Of a stretch of 41,789 bases of DNA, positions 7,595 through 16,214 are shown piece after piece. The DNA is taken from assembly GCA_900548505.1 (NCBI GenBank), contig URKI01000020.1:1-41789 (forward strand), given 5' to 3'. Under the pieces are notes generated by a model. That model was not told where the DNA came from. It was given only the letters and a program-made list of their open reading frames with translations, and did not search any database. The position numbers and the translations under genes are program-made. This DNA is from an uncultured Oscillibacter sp. (GTDB taxonomy: Bacteria > Bacillota > Clostridia > Oscillospirales > Oscillospiraceae). The first letter of the stretch is position 1; each line of letters opens with the position of its first letter.

Positions 7595-8836
7595 ATGAGT
7601 CAAACAGTCTTTAATTCGATGGAGCTTGACGCCATCGGCGAGCTCATGAATATCAGCCTGGGTTCCTCGGCTACCGCCGTCTCCAATATGCTCGATCACC
7701 GGGTGGATATCACCACACCCAAGGTGCAGGTGGTTTCTGTGGAGGACTTTAGCATCGGGGAGCTGGAGCCCGCCATCGGCATCGAGATCAAGTACGTCTC
7801 CGGACTGGAGGGCAGCAACATCATGCTGCTCAAGCGCAGCGACGTAAAGACCATCGTGGACATTCTGATGGGCAGCGAGACGCCGGACGACGAGTTCGAG
7901 CTCAACGATCTGACCATCAGTGCCGTATGCGAGGTCATGAATCAGATGATGGGCGCGGCATCCACCGCCCTGTCGGATTTTTTGGGCTACCCCGTCAATA
8001 TCTCCACCCCCCAGTCCTTTGCCCTGGACGATATCGAGCAGTTCAAAAAGGAGCATTTCCCTGCGGAGTCCGGGAACCTGGTAGTCGTCCGGTTCATGCT
8101 GGGCATCGAGAATATCCTCAAAAGCGAATTTGTCAATGTGATGTCCGTGGACCTGGCAAGGGAGCTGCTGGCGGGATTTGAGATGAATTTCGGTGACCCC
8201 AAGGAGGGCAGCGCCGGAGCGGCGGCAGCCCCGTCCAAGAGTGCTCCTGCAGAGCCTCCGGCTCCGGAGCAGACCCGGGCGCCTCAGCCTGCCCCTGTTC
8301 TGCCCCAACAGGAGGCGGCCCAGAGTTCCCAGAGCAGTGGGACGGTGCTCAGCCAGGAAGAGATTGAGCGGCTCTTGGCTGCAAACGGCACTTCCGGTGC
8401 CGGCCAGCCTGCGGCGCAGCCCGCGACACCGCCCGCCCCCGTGCAGGCGCAGGCCGCACCTGTGCAGCCTGCCTATGTGCCGGCACAGCCCGCCTATGCG
8501 CCGGACCCCAAGGTGATCAGCACCAAGCCGGTGCAGCTTTCGCCCCTGGATGCGGAGGAGCGACTGGGCAAGGAGCAGGCGGACAACCTGGAGATGATCA
8601 TGTCCGTCCCTCTGGAGATCTCTGTGGAGATCGGACGTACCCGCCGGAAGGTGGAGGACATCCTGGCACTGTCCAAAGGATCGCTGGTGGTGCTGGACAA
8701 GCTGGCGGGAGACCAGGTGGACCTGTTTGTCAACGGGCTTTGCGTGGCCCGGGGCGACGTGGTGGTGATCGACGACAACTTCGGCGTTCGGATCACCGAG
8801 GTGCTCAAGCGCACGGAACTTTTCAATAAGAACTGA
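7595..8836 (+). CDS. fliY: FliY, switch protein with CheC-type phosphatase and FliN domains
   Basis: 413-residue C-ring protein that replaces FliN and dephosphorylates CheY-P. The N-terminal CheC-like domain has two intact phosphatase signatures: Asp12-Glu16-Asn19-Pro42 and Ser109-Glu113-Asn116-Pro139. The C-terminal FliN/SpoA domain is at about residues 330-410 (MIMSVPLEISVEIGRTRRKV, LDKLAGDQVDLFVNG). The linker (about 200-320) is Pro/Ala/Gln-rich. Inside it, residues 251-261 read VLSQEEIERLL, like the FliM-type CheY-binding motif. In Bacillus FliY that motif is at the extreme N-terminus, so here it appears relocated. The ATG follows GAGGAGAAATAAGGAGC at good spacing. Confidence 0.95.
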   Translation: MSQTVFNSMELDAIGELMNISLGSSATAVSNMLDHRVDITTPKVQVVSVEDFSIGELEPAIGIEIKYVSGLEGSNIMLLKRSDVKTIVDILMGSETPDDEFELNDLTISAVCEVMNQMMGAASTALSDFLGYPVNISTPQSFALDDIEQFKKEHFPAESGNLVVVRFMLGIENILKSEFVNVMSVDLARELLAGFEMNFGDPKEGSAGAAAAPSKSAPAEPPAPEQTRAPQPAPVLPQQEAAQSSQSSGTVLSQEEIERLLAANGTSGAGQPAAQPATPPAPVQAQAAPVQPAYVPAQPAYAPDPKVISTKPVQLSPLDAEERLGKEQADNLEMIMSVPLEISVEIGRTRRKVEDILALSKGSLVVLDKLAGDQVDLFVNGLCVARGDVVVIDDNFGVRITEVLKRTELFNKN

Positions 8837-8883
8837 CCCTGGGCAGGAGCCCGTTAATACAAAAATGTAAAGGATGAAAAAGC

Positions 8884-9249
8884 ATGGCTAAGATTCTGGT
8901 TGTGGACGATGCGGCCTTCATGAGAAAGGTGATCCGGGATACGCTGACCAAGAGCGGCTATACGGATATTTACGAGGCAGTGGACGGCAATGACGCGGTG
9001 GAAAAGTACTTTGAGATCAAGCCCGACCTGGTGCTGATGGACATCACCATGCCCAACATGGACGGTCTGGAGGCCCTCAAGGCCATCCGTGCCAAGGACA
9101 GCAACGCCAATGTGGTGATGTGCTCCGCCATGGGCCAGGAGTCCATGGTGATGGAGGCCGTGCAGGCGGGCATCAAGGATTTCATCGTCAAGCCCTTCAA
9201 GCCGGACCGGCTGCTCAAAACCGTCAGCTCCATCGTGGGCAACCCGTGA
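8884..9249 (+). CDS. cheY: CheY, chemotaxis response regulator
   Basis: 121-residue single receiver domain. The acidic pocket (VVDDAAF), phosphoacceptor Asp53 (LVLMDITMPNMDG), conserved Ser/Thr (VVMCSAMGQ) and Lys (FIVKPFKPDRL) are all present. Phosphorylated by CheA (not in this window), it binds FliM and probably FliY and is reset by FliY, CheC and possibly CheV. It sits between fliY and fliO as in Bacillus and Clostridium operons. There is no output domain, which separates it from transcriptional regulators. Confidence 0.97.
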   Translation: MAKILVVDDAAFMRKVIRDTLTKSGYTDIYEAVDGNDAVEKYFEIKPDLVLMDITMPNMDGLEALKAIRAKDSNANVVMCSAMGQESMVMEAVQAGIKDFIVKPFKPDRLLKTVSSIVGNP

Positions 9250-9259
9250 GGATACGGAC

Positions 9260-9634
9260 GTGAAAGCGTTGGAGGCGATCGGCCAGGTGCTCTGGGCACT
9301 GCTTCTGACCTGCGGCGTGCTGGTGCTGGCCTATTGGTCTACCCGCCATATAGCAGGCCATATGACACTCAGACGAAAAATGGGTGGGCGCATGGAGGTG
9401 CTGGATCAACTGCCCCTGGGGCGGGATCAGCGCCTGGTGCTGGCCCGGGTGGGCCAGACGGTTTACCTGCTGGGAGTGACATCCGGCAGCATCTCCTGTC
9501 TGCGGGTGCTGACCAAAGAGGAGGCCGGGGACTGGCTTGCGCCCGGTCCGGAGCAGGGGACCGGCGGAAACGGCGGAGAGGCGCTCCGGTTCGGAGAGGC
9601 GCTGCGCCGGGTACTGGAGCAGCGCAGACCGTAA
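9260..9634 (+). CDS. fliO: FliO, flagellar export gate assembly protein
   Basis: 124-residue FliO/FliZ family protein. One membrane helix (residues 8-26) is followed by a small beta-rich cytoplasmic domain (MEVLDQLPLGRDQRLVLARVG, TVYLLGVTSGSISCL) typical of FliO, then a Gly-rich and basic tail. FliO helps assemble the FliP-FliQ-FliR core. The GTG at 9260 is used 10 bases after the cheY stop; upstream GTGAGGATACGG provides a weak ribosome site. Sequence identity in this family is low, but the position before fliP supports the call strongly. Confidence 0.9.
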   Translation: MKALEAIGQVLWALLLTCGVLVLAYWSTRHIAGHMTLRRKMGGRMEVLDQLPLGRDQRLVLARVGQTVYLLGVTSGSISCLRVLTKEEAGDWLAPGPEQGTGGNGGEALRFGEALRRVLEQRRP

Positions 9635-9646
9635 GGAGGCAGGAAG

Positions 9647-10312
9647 TTGAGTAATAGCTTGATCAATGTAAACGGGGACAATGTGCAGACGCTGCAGATC
9701 CTCCTGATTACCACGCTGGTGATGCTGCTGCCCTCTATCATTGTGATGATGACCTCTTTTACCCGGTACATCATCTCCTTTTCCTTTTTGCGCTCCGCCA
9801 TGGGACTGCAGCAAAACCCGCCCAACATGGTGCTGGTGGGCATGGCGCTGTTTCTCACGCTCTTTACCATGTCTCCGGTCATCAGCGAGATCCAGACCAC
9901 GGCCTATGAGCCTTATGTGAATGAGCAGATCACCCAGGAGGAGTTTGTGGACCGGGCAGAGGTGCCGCTGAAGGAGTTCATGCTCCGCAACACGGAGCAA
10001 AGCTCCCTGAAGCTCTTCTGCGATCTGGCCGGACGGAGTGTTCCGGAGGACCAGGAGGGGGCGATGGCGCTGCCGCTGCGGATCGTGGTGCCCTCCTTTA
10101 TGACTACGGAGCTCAAGCGGGCCTTTGAGATCGGTTTTTATCTTTACATCCCCTTTTTGCTCATCGACGTGGTGGTGGCCTCTGCATTGATGTCCATGGG
10201 CATGATCATGCTGCCGCCGTCCATGATCTCCATGCCGTTCAAGCTTTTGCTGTTCATCAGTCTGGACGGCTGGAACCTGCTGTTTTCCACGTTGGTGCAG
10301 GGATTCCAATAA
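9647..10312 (+). CDS. fliP: FliP, flagellar export gate protein
   Basis: 221-residue polytopic membrane protein of the FliPQR export channel. Conserved pieces include ILMTSFTR-like IVMMTSFTRYIIS, LRSAMGLQQNPPN, ALFLTLFTMSP, VPSFMTTELKRAFEIGF, and the C-terminal SMGMIMLPPSMISMPFKLLLF. The TTG start at 9647 is supported by AAGGAGG at 9633-9639. The length equals that of the short Bacillus-type FliP, which lacks the cleaved signal peptide of enteric FliP. The stop is 15 bases before fliQ. Confidence 0.97.
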   Translation: MSNSLINVNGDNVQTLQILLITTLVMLLPSIIVMMTSFTRYIISFSFLRSAMGLQQNPPNMVLVGMALFLTLFTMSPVISEIQTTAYEPYVNEQITQEEFVDRAEVPLKEFMLRNTEQSSLKLFCDLAGRSVPEDQEGAMALPLRIVVPSFMTTELKRAFEIGFYLYIPFLLIDVVVASALMSMGMIMLPPSMISMPFKLLLFISLDGWNLLFSTLVQGFQ

Positions 10313-10327
10313 TGCGGGAGGATAGGC

Positions 10328-10573
10328 ATGGAAACGGTGGATATTCTGCGGGAGGGCGTCGTGGTGGCACTGAAGCTGGGTGCGCCCATGCTGATTTTGA
10401 GCATGATGGTGGGTATCCTGGTAGCTATCTTCCAGGCAGTGACTCAGATCCACGAACAGTCCCTCTCCTTTGTTTTAAAGCTGCTGGTGGTGATCCTGGT
10501 GCTGCTGGCGGGCGGCGGCTGGATGCTGGAGACCCTTCAGGATTTCACCCGGTATCTGTTTACGCTGATGTGA
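10328..10573 (+). CDS. fliQ: FliQ, flagellar export gate protein
   Basis: 81-residue protein with two membrane helices (about 17-38 and 47-68), joined by the conserved loop AVTQIHEQSLSFVLKL, which carries the family's Q-E-L/S segment. It forms part of the helical FliPQR channel. It is slightly shorter than the usual 86-89 residues. The ATG at 10328 follows GCGGGAGGATAGGC. It lies between fliP and fliR, with fliR starting 12 bases after the stop. Confidence 0.95.
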   Translation: METVDILREGVVVALKLGAPMLILSMMVGILVAIFQAVTQIHEQSLSFVLKLLVVILVLLAGGGWMLETLQDFTRYLFTLM

Positions 10574-10585
10574 GGAGCCTGCGGC

Positions 10586-11356
10586 ATGGATTGGAACGCC
10601 CTGTATCTTTTTGAGCTGATTATCATGCGGGTGAGCGGCTTTGTGTTCACAAACCCGCTCTTTGGCAGAAACAATCTGACAAGCCTGGTAAAGGCGGGGG
10701 TTGCACTGGTGCTCTCCGTCTTTGCCTGGACCACGGAGGATGCCTCGGTGACGGTACCTGCCACGGTGGTGGAGTTGGTGGTGCGCCTTTTGCTGGAGCT
10801 GTGCGTGGGAATGATATTGGCCTTTGTGATGCAGCTTTTTTTCTCCGTGGTGCAGCTGGGCGGCGAGGTGATCGACGCACAGATGGGGTTGAACATGGCC
10901 CAGGTGTATGACTCCAGCAGCCAGGTGAACATGACGGTGACGACTTCGCTGCTCAATGTGCTGTTGGTACTGATATTTTTTGCGGAAAACGGGCATTACA
11001 CGCTGCTGCGGATCTTTCTCACCTCCGGGAGCGTGGTCCCCTACGGGACCGTGTCCTTGGGATCGGCGGTGGTTTCGGGGATAGTGGAGGTGTTTGCCTC
11101 CTGCATGGTGCTGGCGGTGAAGCTGGCGCTTCCCATCCTGGCGGCGGAGCTGCTGGGAGAGCTGGGCATGGGTATTTTGATGAAGGCGATCCCCCAGATC
11201 AACGCCTTTGTCATCAATATGGAATTGAAAATCATCATCGGACTGATGCTGCTGTTGGCGTTCCTCACGCCCATCAACGAATTTTTGCTGGACGTGGAGA
11301 AGAACATGCTGGACACCCTGGGCGGGATGCTGCAGGTGATTGCAGGTGCCGGATAA
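10586..11356 (+). CDS. fliR: FliR, flagellar export gate protein
   Basis: 256-residue polytopic membrane protein. Family features include the early MRVSGFVFTNPLFG segment, LCVGMILAFVMQLFFSVVQ, and GEVIDAQMGLNMAQVYD, which are characteristic of FliR/EscT. Six or more membrane helices are visible. It completes the FliP5Q4R1 channel with flhB downstream. The ATG at 10586 follows TGAGGAGCC. A separate flhB gene follows, so this is not the fused FliR-FlhB seen in some clostridia. Confidence 0.96.
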   Translation: MDWNALYLFELIIMRVSGFVFTNPLFGRNNLTSLVKAGVALVLSVFAWTTEDASVTVPATVVELVVRLLLELCVGMILAFVMQLFFSVVQLGGEVIDAQMGLNMAQVYDSSSQVNMTVTTSLLNVLLVLIFFAENGHYTLLRIFLTSGSVVPYGTVSLGSAVVSGIVEVFASCMVLAVKLALPILAAELLGELGMGILMKAIPQINAFVINMELKIIIGLMLLLAFLTPINEFLLDVEKNMLDTLGGMLQVIAGAG

Positions 11357-11387
11357 GCGGCGCAGGTACCGCAGGAGGTGACGAGCG

Positions 11388-12446
11388 GTGGCGGACAGCC
11401 AGAAAACCGAAAAGGCGACTCCAAAAAAGCGGCGGGACGAGCGCAAGAAGGGCAATGTCTTTATGAGCAACGACGCGGTCTCCGTGGCGGTGCTCATCGT
11501 GGGAGTCGCGGTGCTGGCACTGAGCGCGCCGAAGGCGGGCGAGGAGATCGGCCGCTTTTTCCGCATGTGCATCTCCATGGCCGGATCTGAAAAGGGCAGG
11601 GAGCTCTCCGAAACCGGTCAGCTGACGGGGCAGTTTCTCAAGGCGCTGGCCTGGTCGGCCGGACCGCTGCTGGGCGCTTCCACGGTGGCTGGCATCGCGG
11701 CCACATTTTTGCAGACCAGAATGCTGGTGGCCGGCGAGGCACTGCGGCCCAAGTTCAGCCGGATCGATCCCATTCAGGGCTTCCGGCGCCTGTTTTCCAT
11801 GCGGAGCCTGATAGAGGCGCTCAAGGGCGTTTTGAAGATCCTGGCGCTGCTGTACCTGATTTACAGCTTCCTCAAAGGTGTGGTGAACACTTTCCCCAAG
11901 CTGATGTTCACGGATGTGTTCACCGGCGGCGTGTATCTGATGGATCTGGCGGTCCAGATGGCCATCCGGATCGTTGTGGCCTATGCCGTGCTGGCTGCGG
12001 CGGATTTCCTCTACCAGTGGTGGGACTACGAGCGGCAGCTGCGGATGAGCAAGCAGGAGATCAAAGAGGAATTCAAGCAGACCGAGGGCGACCCCCAGGT
12101 CAAGGGACGGATCAAAGAGCTCCAGCGGAAAATGGCCCAGTCCCGTATGATGCAGAGTGTACCCGAGGCGGACGTGGTCATCCGAAATCCCACCCACTTC
12201 GCTGTGGCTCTGCGCTATAAACCGGAAAAGGATGCCGCGCCCGTAATACTGGCCAAGGGGCAGGACGCCCTGGCGCTGCGGATCGTCCAGGTGGCGGAGG
12301 AGGCCAAGGTGGCGGTGGTGGAGAATGTGCCGCTGGCCCGGGCGCTCTATGCCTCCGGAGAGGTGGGACGAGAGATCCCGCCGGAGCTGTATAACGCCGT
12401 GGCGGAGGTACTGGTGTACCTGTACCGCCTCAATAACAAGACGTAA
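11388..12446 (+). CDS. flhB: FlhB, export specificity switch protein
   Basis: 352-residue membrane protein. The basic N-terminus (KTEKATPKKRRDERKKGNV) is the FlhB hallmark. Four membrane helices lie in residues 30-210. The cytoplasmic domain contains the autocleavage site Asn267-Pro268-Thr269-His270 (VIRNPTHFAVAL), cut between Asn and Pro when FliK signals that the hook is complete. The GTG at 11388 follows AGGAGGTGACG (11371-11381) at good spacing. flhA begins 24 bases later. Confidence 0.97.
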   Translation: MADSQKTEKATPKKRRDERKKGNVFMSNDAVSVAVLIVGVAVLALSAPKAGEEIGRFFRMCISMAGSEKGRELSETGQLTGQFLKALAWSAGPLLGASTVAGIAATFLQTRMLVAGEALRPKFSRIDPIQGFRRLFSMRSLIEALKGVLKILALLYLIYSFLKGVVNTFPKLMFTDVFTGGVYLMDLAVQMAIRIVVAYAVLAAADFLYQWWDYERQLRMSKQEIKEEFKQTEGDPQVKGRIKELQRKMAQSRMMQSVPEADVVIRNPTHFAVALRYKPEKDAAPVILAKGQDALALRIVQVAEEAKVAVVENVPLARALYASGEVGREIPPELYNAVAEVLVYLYRLNNKT

Positions 12447-12470
12447 CAAAAAACGGATTGCTGAGGGAAT

Positions 12471-14564
12471 ATGAAACGAATTTTGAACAATGGCATATCG
12501 CTGATGGTGGTGGTCATCGTCCTGTTTCTGGTCATCCCGCTGCCTGCTCCGGTGCTGGATGTGCTGATCATCCTGAATATCGCGCTGTCTATCATGATCC
12601 TGATGATCACCATGAGCATCTCCGAGCCGCTGGAGTTTTCCATTTTTCCATCGCTGCTGCTGGTGACCACATTGTTCCGGCTGGGACTCAACGTCTCCTC
12701 CACCCGCCTGATCCTCCGGGACGGCGGCGAGGCCGGTGTCGTCATCAAGGCGTTCGGCAACCTCATCACCCAGGGGAATATCGTCATTGGCGTGCTGATC
12801 TTTCTCATCATCGTGCTGGTGCAGTTCATTGTCATCACCAAGGGCGCTGAGCGGGTGAGCGAAGTAGCTGCCCGCTTTACCCTGGACGCCATGCCCGGCA
12901 AGCAGATGGCCATTGATGCAGACCTGAGCTCCGGCCTGATTGACGAAAAAGAAGCCCGGATGCGCCGGTACAAAATCCAGAAGGAAGCGGACTTCTACGG
13001 CGCCATGGACGGCGCCACCAAGATCGTCAAGGGCGACGCCATCATGTCGCTGATCATCACAGCCATCAACTTTGTGGCAGGCCTCATCATCGGTGTGGTC
13101 CAGGGCGGAAGCGATATTGCCTCCGTGCTCAATGTCTACTCCATCGCCACCATCGGTGATGGCCTGGTGTCCCAGCTGCCGGCGCTGATGATCTCCACCG
13201 CCACAGGCATGATCGTTACCCGGTCCGTGTCCGACGGCAGCCTCAATACCGATGTCATCAGCCAGTTCAAGGCGCAGCCCCGGGCTATTCTGGCCACTGG
13301 TGTCATCTTACTGCTGCTGGGGATCTTTCCCGGCACCCCCACGCTGCCGCTGCTGCTGGTGGGCGGCGTGCTCAGTGCCGCCGGCGTGGTGGGCAGCCGG
13401 AAAATGGAGGAGGCCAAGGCCGCTGAGAGCACCCAGCTGGCCGCCGAGAATGCCCAGACTGCATCTGCGGCGGAGGCCGCAGGCGGAGAGGCGGAGTATT
13501 TCAAGGATATCAGCAATGTGTACTCCCTTTTGCCGGTAGAGCCCATCGAGATGGAGTTCGGGTACAGCCTGATCCCCCTGGTGGACGAAAACAGCGGCGG
13601 TAAGCTCATCAGCCGCATCGTCATTTTCCGGCGGCAGTATGCCCAGGACATGGGCTTTGTCATCCCGTCCATCCGCCTGCACGACGGCGCGGCGCTGGGC
13701 ACCAACCAGTATGTGATCCGCATCCGGGGTGAGGAAGTGGCCCGGGGCGAGGTGCTGGTGGATTACTATCTGGCTTTGGAGCCTCCTAACCCCAGCGGAG
13801 AGATCGACGGCATCGAGACCATTGAGCCCGCCTACGGCATCCCCTCCAAGTGGATCCTGCCGGAGAACAAAGAGATGGCGGAGATCTACGGCTACACGGT
13901 CATCACGCCGCTGACGGTCATGCTTACCCACCTGACGGAGGTCATCAAAAAACACGCCCACGAGCTTCTGGGCCGGGCGGAGACCATGCAGCTGGTGGAG
14001 AACCTGAAAAAGACGGAGCCGGAGCTGGTGGCAGACGCCGTTCCGCCGGTCATCTCTTACAGTGGGCTGGAAAAGATCCTGCGCGGGCTGCTCAAGGAGG
14101 GGGTCCCTATCCGGGACCTAGGGCTCATTTTGGAGGCTATCGTGGACGCAGGTCCCAACCGGGACCCGGATATTGTCACCGAGCAGGTGCGCGGCCGCCT
14201 GAGCCGCACCATCACCCGGCGCTTCTGCGAAAACGGGCAGATGCGGGTGGTGACGCTGGACGCCGAGGTGGAAAAGAAGATCCTCAGCGCCCTGACGAAA
14301 AACGATCAGGGCGTCTACCTGGCCCTCAGCCCGGACGTCATGCAGCAGATTATGGCCCAGCTGGGCGAGCTGCGTAAGAAGTTCCAGGAGCTTTCCCAGA
14401 CGCCCATCGTGCTCACCAGTCAGGTGATCCGGGTGTACCTCAGCCGGATGATCGCCCAGTTTTACCCGGACATCTATGTGCTCTCCTTCAGTGAGATCAC
14501 CAGCAATGTGCAGATTCAGGCCATTGGCAATATCACCCTGCAGCCTCAGAAGGCGCAGTCCTAA
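12471..14564 (+). CDS. flhA: FlhA, flagellar export gate ring protein
   Basis: 697-residue protein. The N-terminal half (to about residue 310) has eight membrane helices and the conserved FHIPEP-region motifs (LEFSIFPSLLLVTTLFRLGLN, TKGAERVSEVAARFTLDAMPGKQMAID, QLPALMISTATGMIVTR). The C-terminal cytoplasmic domain (about 350-697) forms the nonameric docking ring (GTNQYVIRIRGEEVARGE, EPAYGIPSKWI, LLKEGVPIRDL, PDIYVLSFSEI). The length is normal. It is followed directly by fliA, with no flhF or flhG between, unlike Bacillus. Confidence 0.97.
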   Translation: MKRILNNGISLMVVVIVLFLVIPLPAPVLDVLIILNIALSIMILMITMSISEPLEFSIFPSLLLVTTLFRLGLNVSSTRLILRDGGEAGVVIKAFGNLITQGNIVIGVLIFLIIVLVQFIVITKGAERVSEVAARFTLDAMPGKQMAIDADLSSGLIDEKEARMRRYKIQKEADFYGAMDGATKIVKGDAIMSLIITAINFVAGLIIGVVQGGSDIASVLNVYSIATIGDGLVSQLPALMISTATGMIVTRSVSDGSLNTDVISQFKAQPRAILATGVILLLLGIFPGTPTLPLLLVGGVLSAAGVVGSRKMEEAKAAESTQLAAENAQTASAAEAAGGEAEYFKDISNVYSLLPVEPIEMEFGYSLIPLVDENSGGKLISRIVIFRRQYAQDMGFVIPSIRLHDGAALGTNQYVIRIRGEEVARGEVLVDYYLALEPPNPSGEIDGIETIEPAYGIPSKWILPENKEMAEIYGYTVITPLTVMLTHLTEVIKKHAHELLGRAETMQLVENLKKTEPELVADAVPPVISYSGLEKILRGLLKEGVPIRDLGLILEAIVDAGPNRDPDIVTEQVRGRLSRTITRRFCENGQMRVVTLDAEVEKKILSALTKNDQGVYLALSPDVMQQIMAQLGELRKKFQELSQTPIVLTSQVIRVYLSRMIAQFYPDIYVLSFSEITSNVQIQAIGNITLQPQKAQS

Positions 14565-14584
14565 AGAAAGGGGGACAAAGGAGA

Positions 14585-15409
14585 ATGGAACAGACTGCGG
14601 CCATACGGGAGCTTCCCCAGAATATCCAGCCCTCTTTGTCCCGGGAGGAGGCGGAAAAGCTGGACAACCAGTCTTTGCTGCTCCTCTATAAAAAGACCGG
14701 CGACCAGGAATTCAAATGGATGCTGGTCCTGCGCTTTACCGACCTGGTGCGGAGAACGGCGGCCCAGGCGGTCGGAATTTACTCCAGCTTTGCCCAGCTG
14801 GACGACATCGTTCAGGAGGGGCTCATCGTTCTGCTGAACGCGGTGGATAAGTTTGATCCCTCCCAGAACGTCAAATTCGAGACATATGTCTCCAAGCGTC
14901 TGCGGGGCATGATCCTGGATCTTGCCCGCAAGCAGGACTGGCTTCCCCGCCAGGTGCGCCAGAAGGCCACCAGACTCAGCAGGGCGGTGGACGAGCTGGC
15001 CGTCAAGCTGGGGCGCGACCCGGAGAGCAGTGAGGTGGCGGAGTACCTGGGACTGACCCGGGAGCAGTACGACGCACTGGTGTCCGAGACTGCCGTGACG
15101 GGCCTAGTGTCGTTTGAAGCGGTGCTGGACGCCTGCGGCAGTGCTGCGGAGAAGTCCCTGGCCCAAGCGGATGAGACGGATTCCCCCCAGGAGGAATTTG
15201 AAAACCGGGAAATGCAAAGCGTCCTGGCCCAGCAGATTTCTTCTCTGCGTGAAAATGAGCAGATCGTACTTTCCCTCTACTATGAAAAAGAGCTGAACAT
15301 GAAAGAGATCGCCCAGGTGATGGGCGTGAGTGCCGCCCGGGTCTCCCAGATCCACAGCCGGGCGTTGCAGCGCCTGCGTGCGGGGATGAAGCAGTATCTG
15401 GAGGGCTGA
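14585..15409 (+). CDS. fliA: FliA/SigD-type flagellar sigma factor
   Basis: 274-residue sigma-70 family factor of the FliA/WhiG group. Region 2 is at about residues 40-125 (LVLRFTDLVRRTAAQ, FAQLDDIVQEGLIVLLNAVDKFDPS, FETYVSKRLRGMILDLARKQDWLPR), with the DxxRxxDW-type element of sigma-28 factors. Region 3 is about 130-190. Region 4 is about 215-270 (LYYEKELNMKEIAQVMGVSAARVSQIHSRALQRLR). It would direct late flagellar and chemotaxis genes and is normally held by FlgM, which is not in the window. GGGGG at 14570-14574 lies 10 bases before the ATG. Confidence 0.93.
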   Translation: MEQTAAIRELPQNIQPSLSREEAEKLDNQSLLLLYKKTGDQEFKWMLVLRFTDLVRRTAAQAVGIYSSFAQLDDIVQEGLIVLLNAVDKFDPSQNVKFETYVSKRLRGMILDLARKQDWLPRQVRQKATRLSRAVDELAVKLGRDPESSEVAEYLGLTREQYDALVSETAVTGLVSFEAVLDACGSAAEKSLAQADETDSPQEEFENREMQSVLAQQISSLRENEQIVLSLYYEKELNMKEIAQVMGVSAARVSQIHSRALQRLRAGMKQYLEG

Positions 15410-15436
15410 GGGCCCAGTGAAAAGGAGCGTCATGAC

Positions 15437-16195
15437 ATGACAAAGGGGTTTTATAATCTGACATCCGGCATCTTGTCCCAGACCCGGCGCCTGGATGTGA
15501 TCGGCAACAATATGACCAATCTATCCACGGCCGGATACAAGGCGGAGACCTATACGGACAAGACCTTTGGGGAGGTCCTCATCAGCCGGATCGGAAACAA
15601 GGACAAAAGCGGCGCCCAGGTGATCGGAAGCGAGAGCTACATCCTGGCGCCGGACAAGCTCTATGTGGACTACACCCAGGGAAGCTTTACGGAAACGGGG
15701 ATGCTGCTGGACTTTGCCATCCAGGGGGACGGGTTCTTTGCCATCCAGACAGAGGGCGGCGTAGAGTACACCCGGGACGGCAACTTCTCCCTTAACGACC
15801 AGGGGCAGCTGTGCCTGACCGGACACGGGCTGGTGCTGGGGCAGGACGGTGTACCCATCACCCTTTCCTCCGACCGCATCCGTTCCGACACCAGCGGCAG
15901 GCTCTACGATCAGGACTCAGGCAGCTATCTGGGGCAGATCGGCGTTTATACCTTCGCGGATAACGGCCAGCTTGCCAAGGGAGAGAGCGGACTGTTCCAG
16001 GCGGGCGGCCAGCAGGCCCAGGCGGCCCAGACGCCCACTGTGCTCTGGAAGTACACGGAGGACTCCAACGTGGACATGCTGCGGGAGATGACGCAGATGC
16101 TCACAGCCCAGCGGACGCTGCAGGGCGGTGCCCAAGTGCTCAAACTCTATGATTCCCTGCTGACCAAGGCCACCACTGAGGTGGGCAGTCTGTAA
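15437..16195 (+). CDS. Flagellar basal-body rod protein, FlgF/FlgG family (FlhO-like)
   Basis: 252-residue rod protein. It has the family N-terminus (FYNLTSGILSQTRRLDVIGNNMTNLSTAGYK), the middle motif DFAIQGDGFFAIQTEGG, YTRDGNFSLNDQGQL, and a C-terminal helix with SNVDMLREMTQMLTAQRTLQ. FlgF and FlgG make the proximal and distal rod. This first paralogue resembles FlhO/FlgF, while the next gene is closer to FlgG, as in the flhO-flhP pair of Bacillus. The exact proximal or distal role needs a phylogeny. The ATG at 15437 follows AAAAGGAGCG. Confidence 0.88.
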   Translation: MTKGFYNLTSGILSQTRRLDVIGNNMTNLSTAGYKAETYTDKTFGEVLISRIGNKDKSGAQVIGSESYILAPDKLYVDYTQGSFTETGMLLDFAIQGDGFFAIQTEGGVEYTRDGNFSLNDQGQLCLTGHGLVLGQDGVPITLSSDRIRSDTSGRLYDQDSGSYLGQIGVYTFADNGQLAKGESGLFQAGGQQAQAAQTPTVLWKYTEDSNVDMLREMTQMLTAQRTLQGGAQVLKLYDSLLTKATTEVGSL

Positions 16196-16214
16196 GAAAG
16201 GATGACGAACAACC

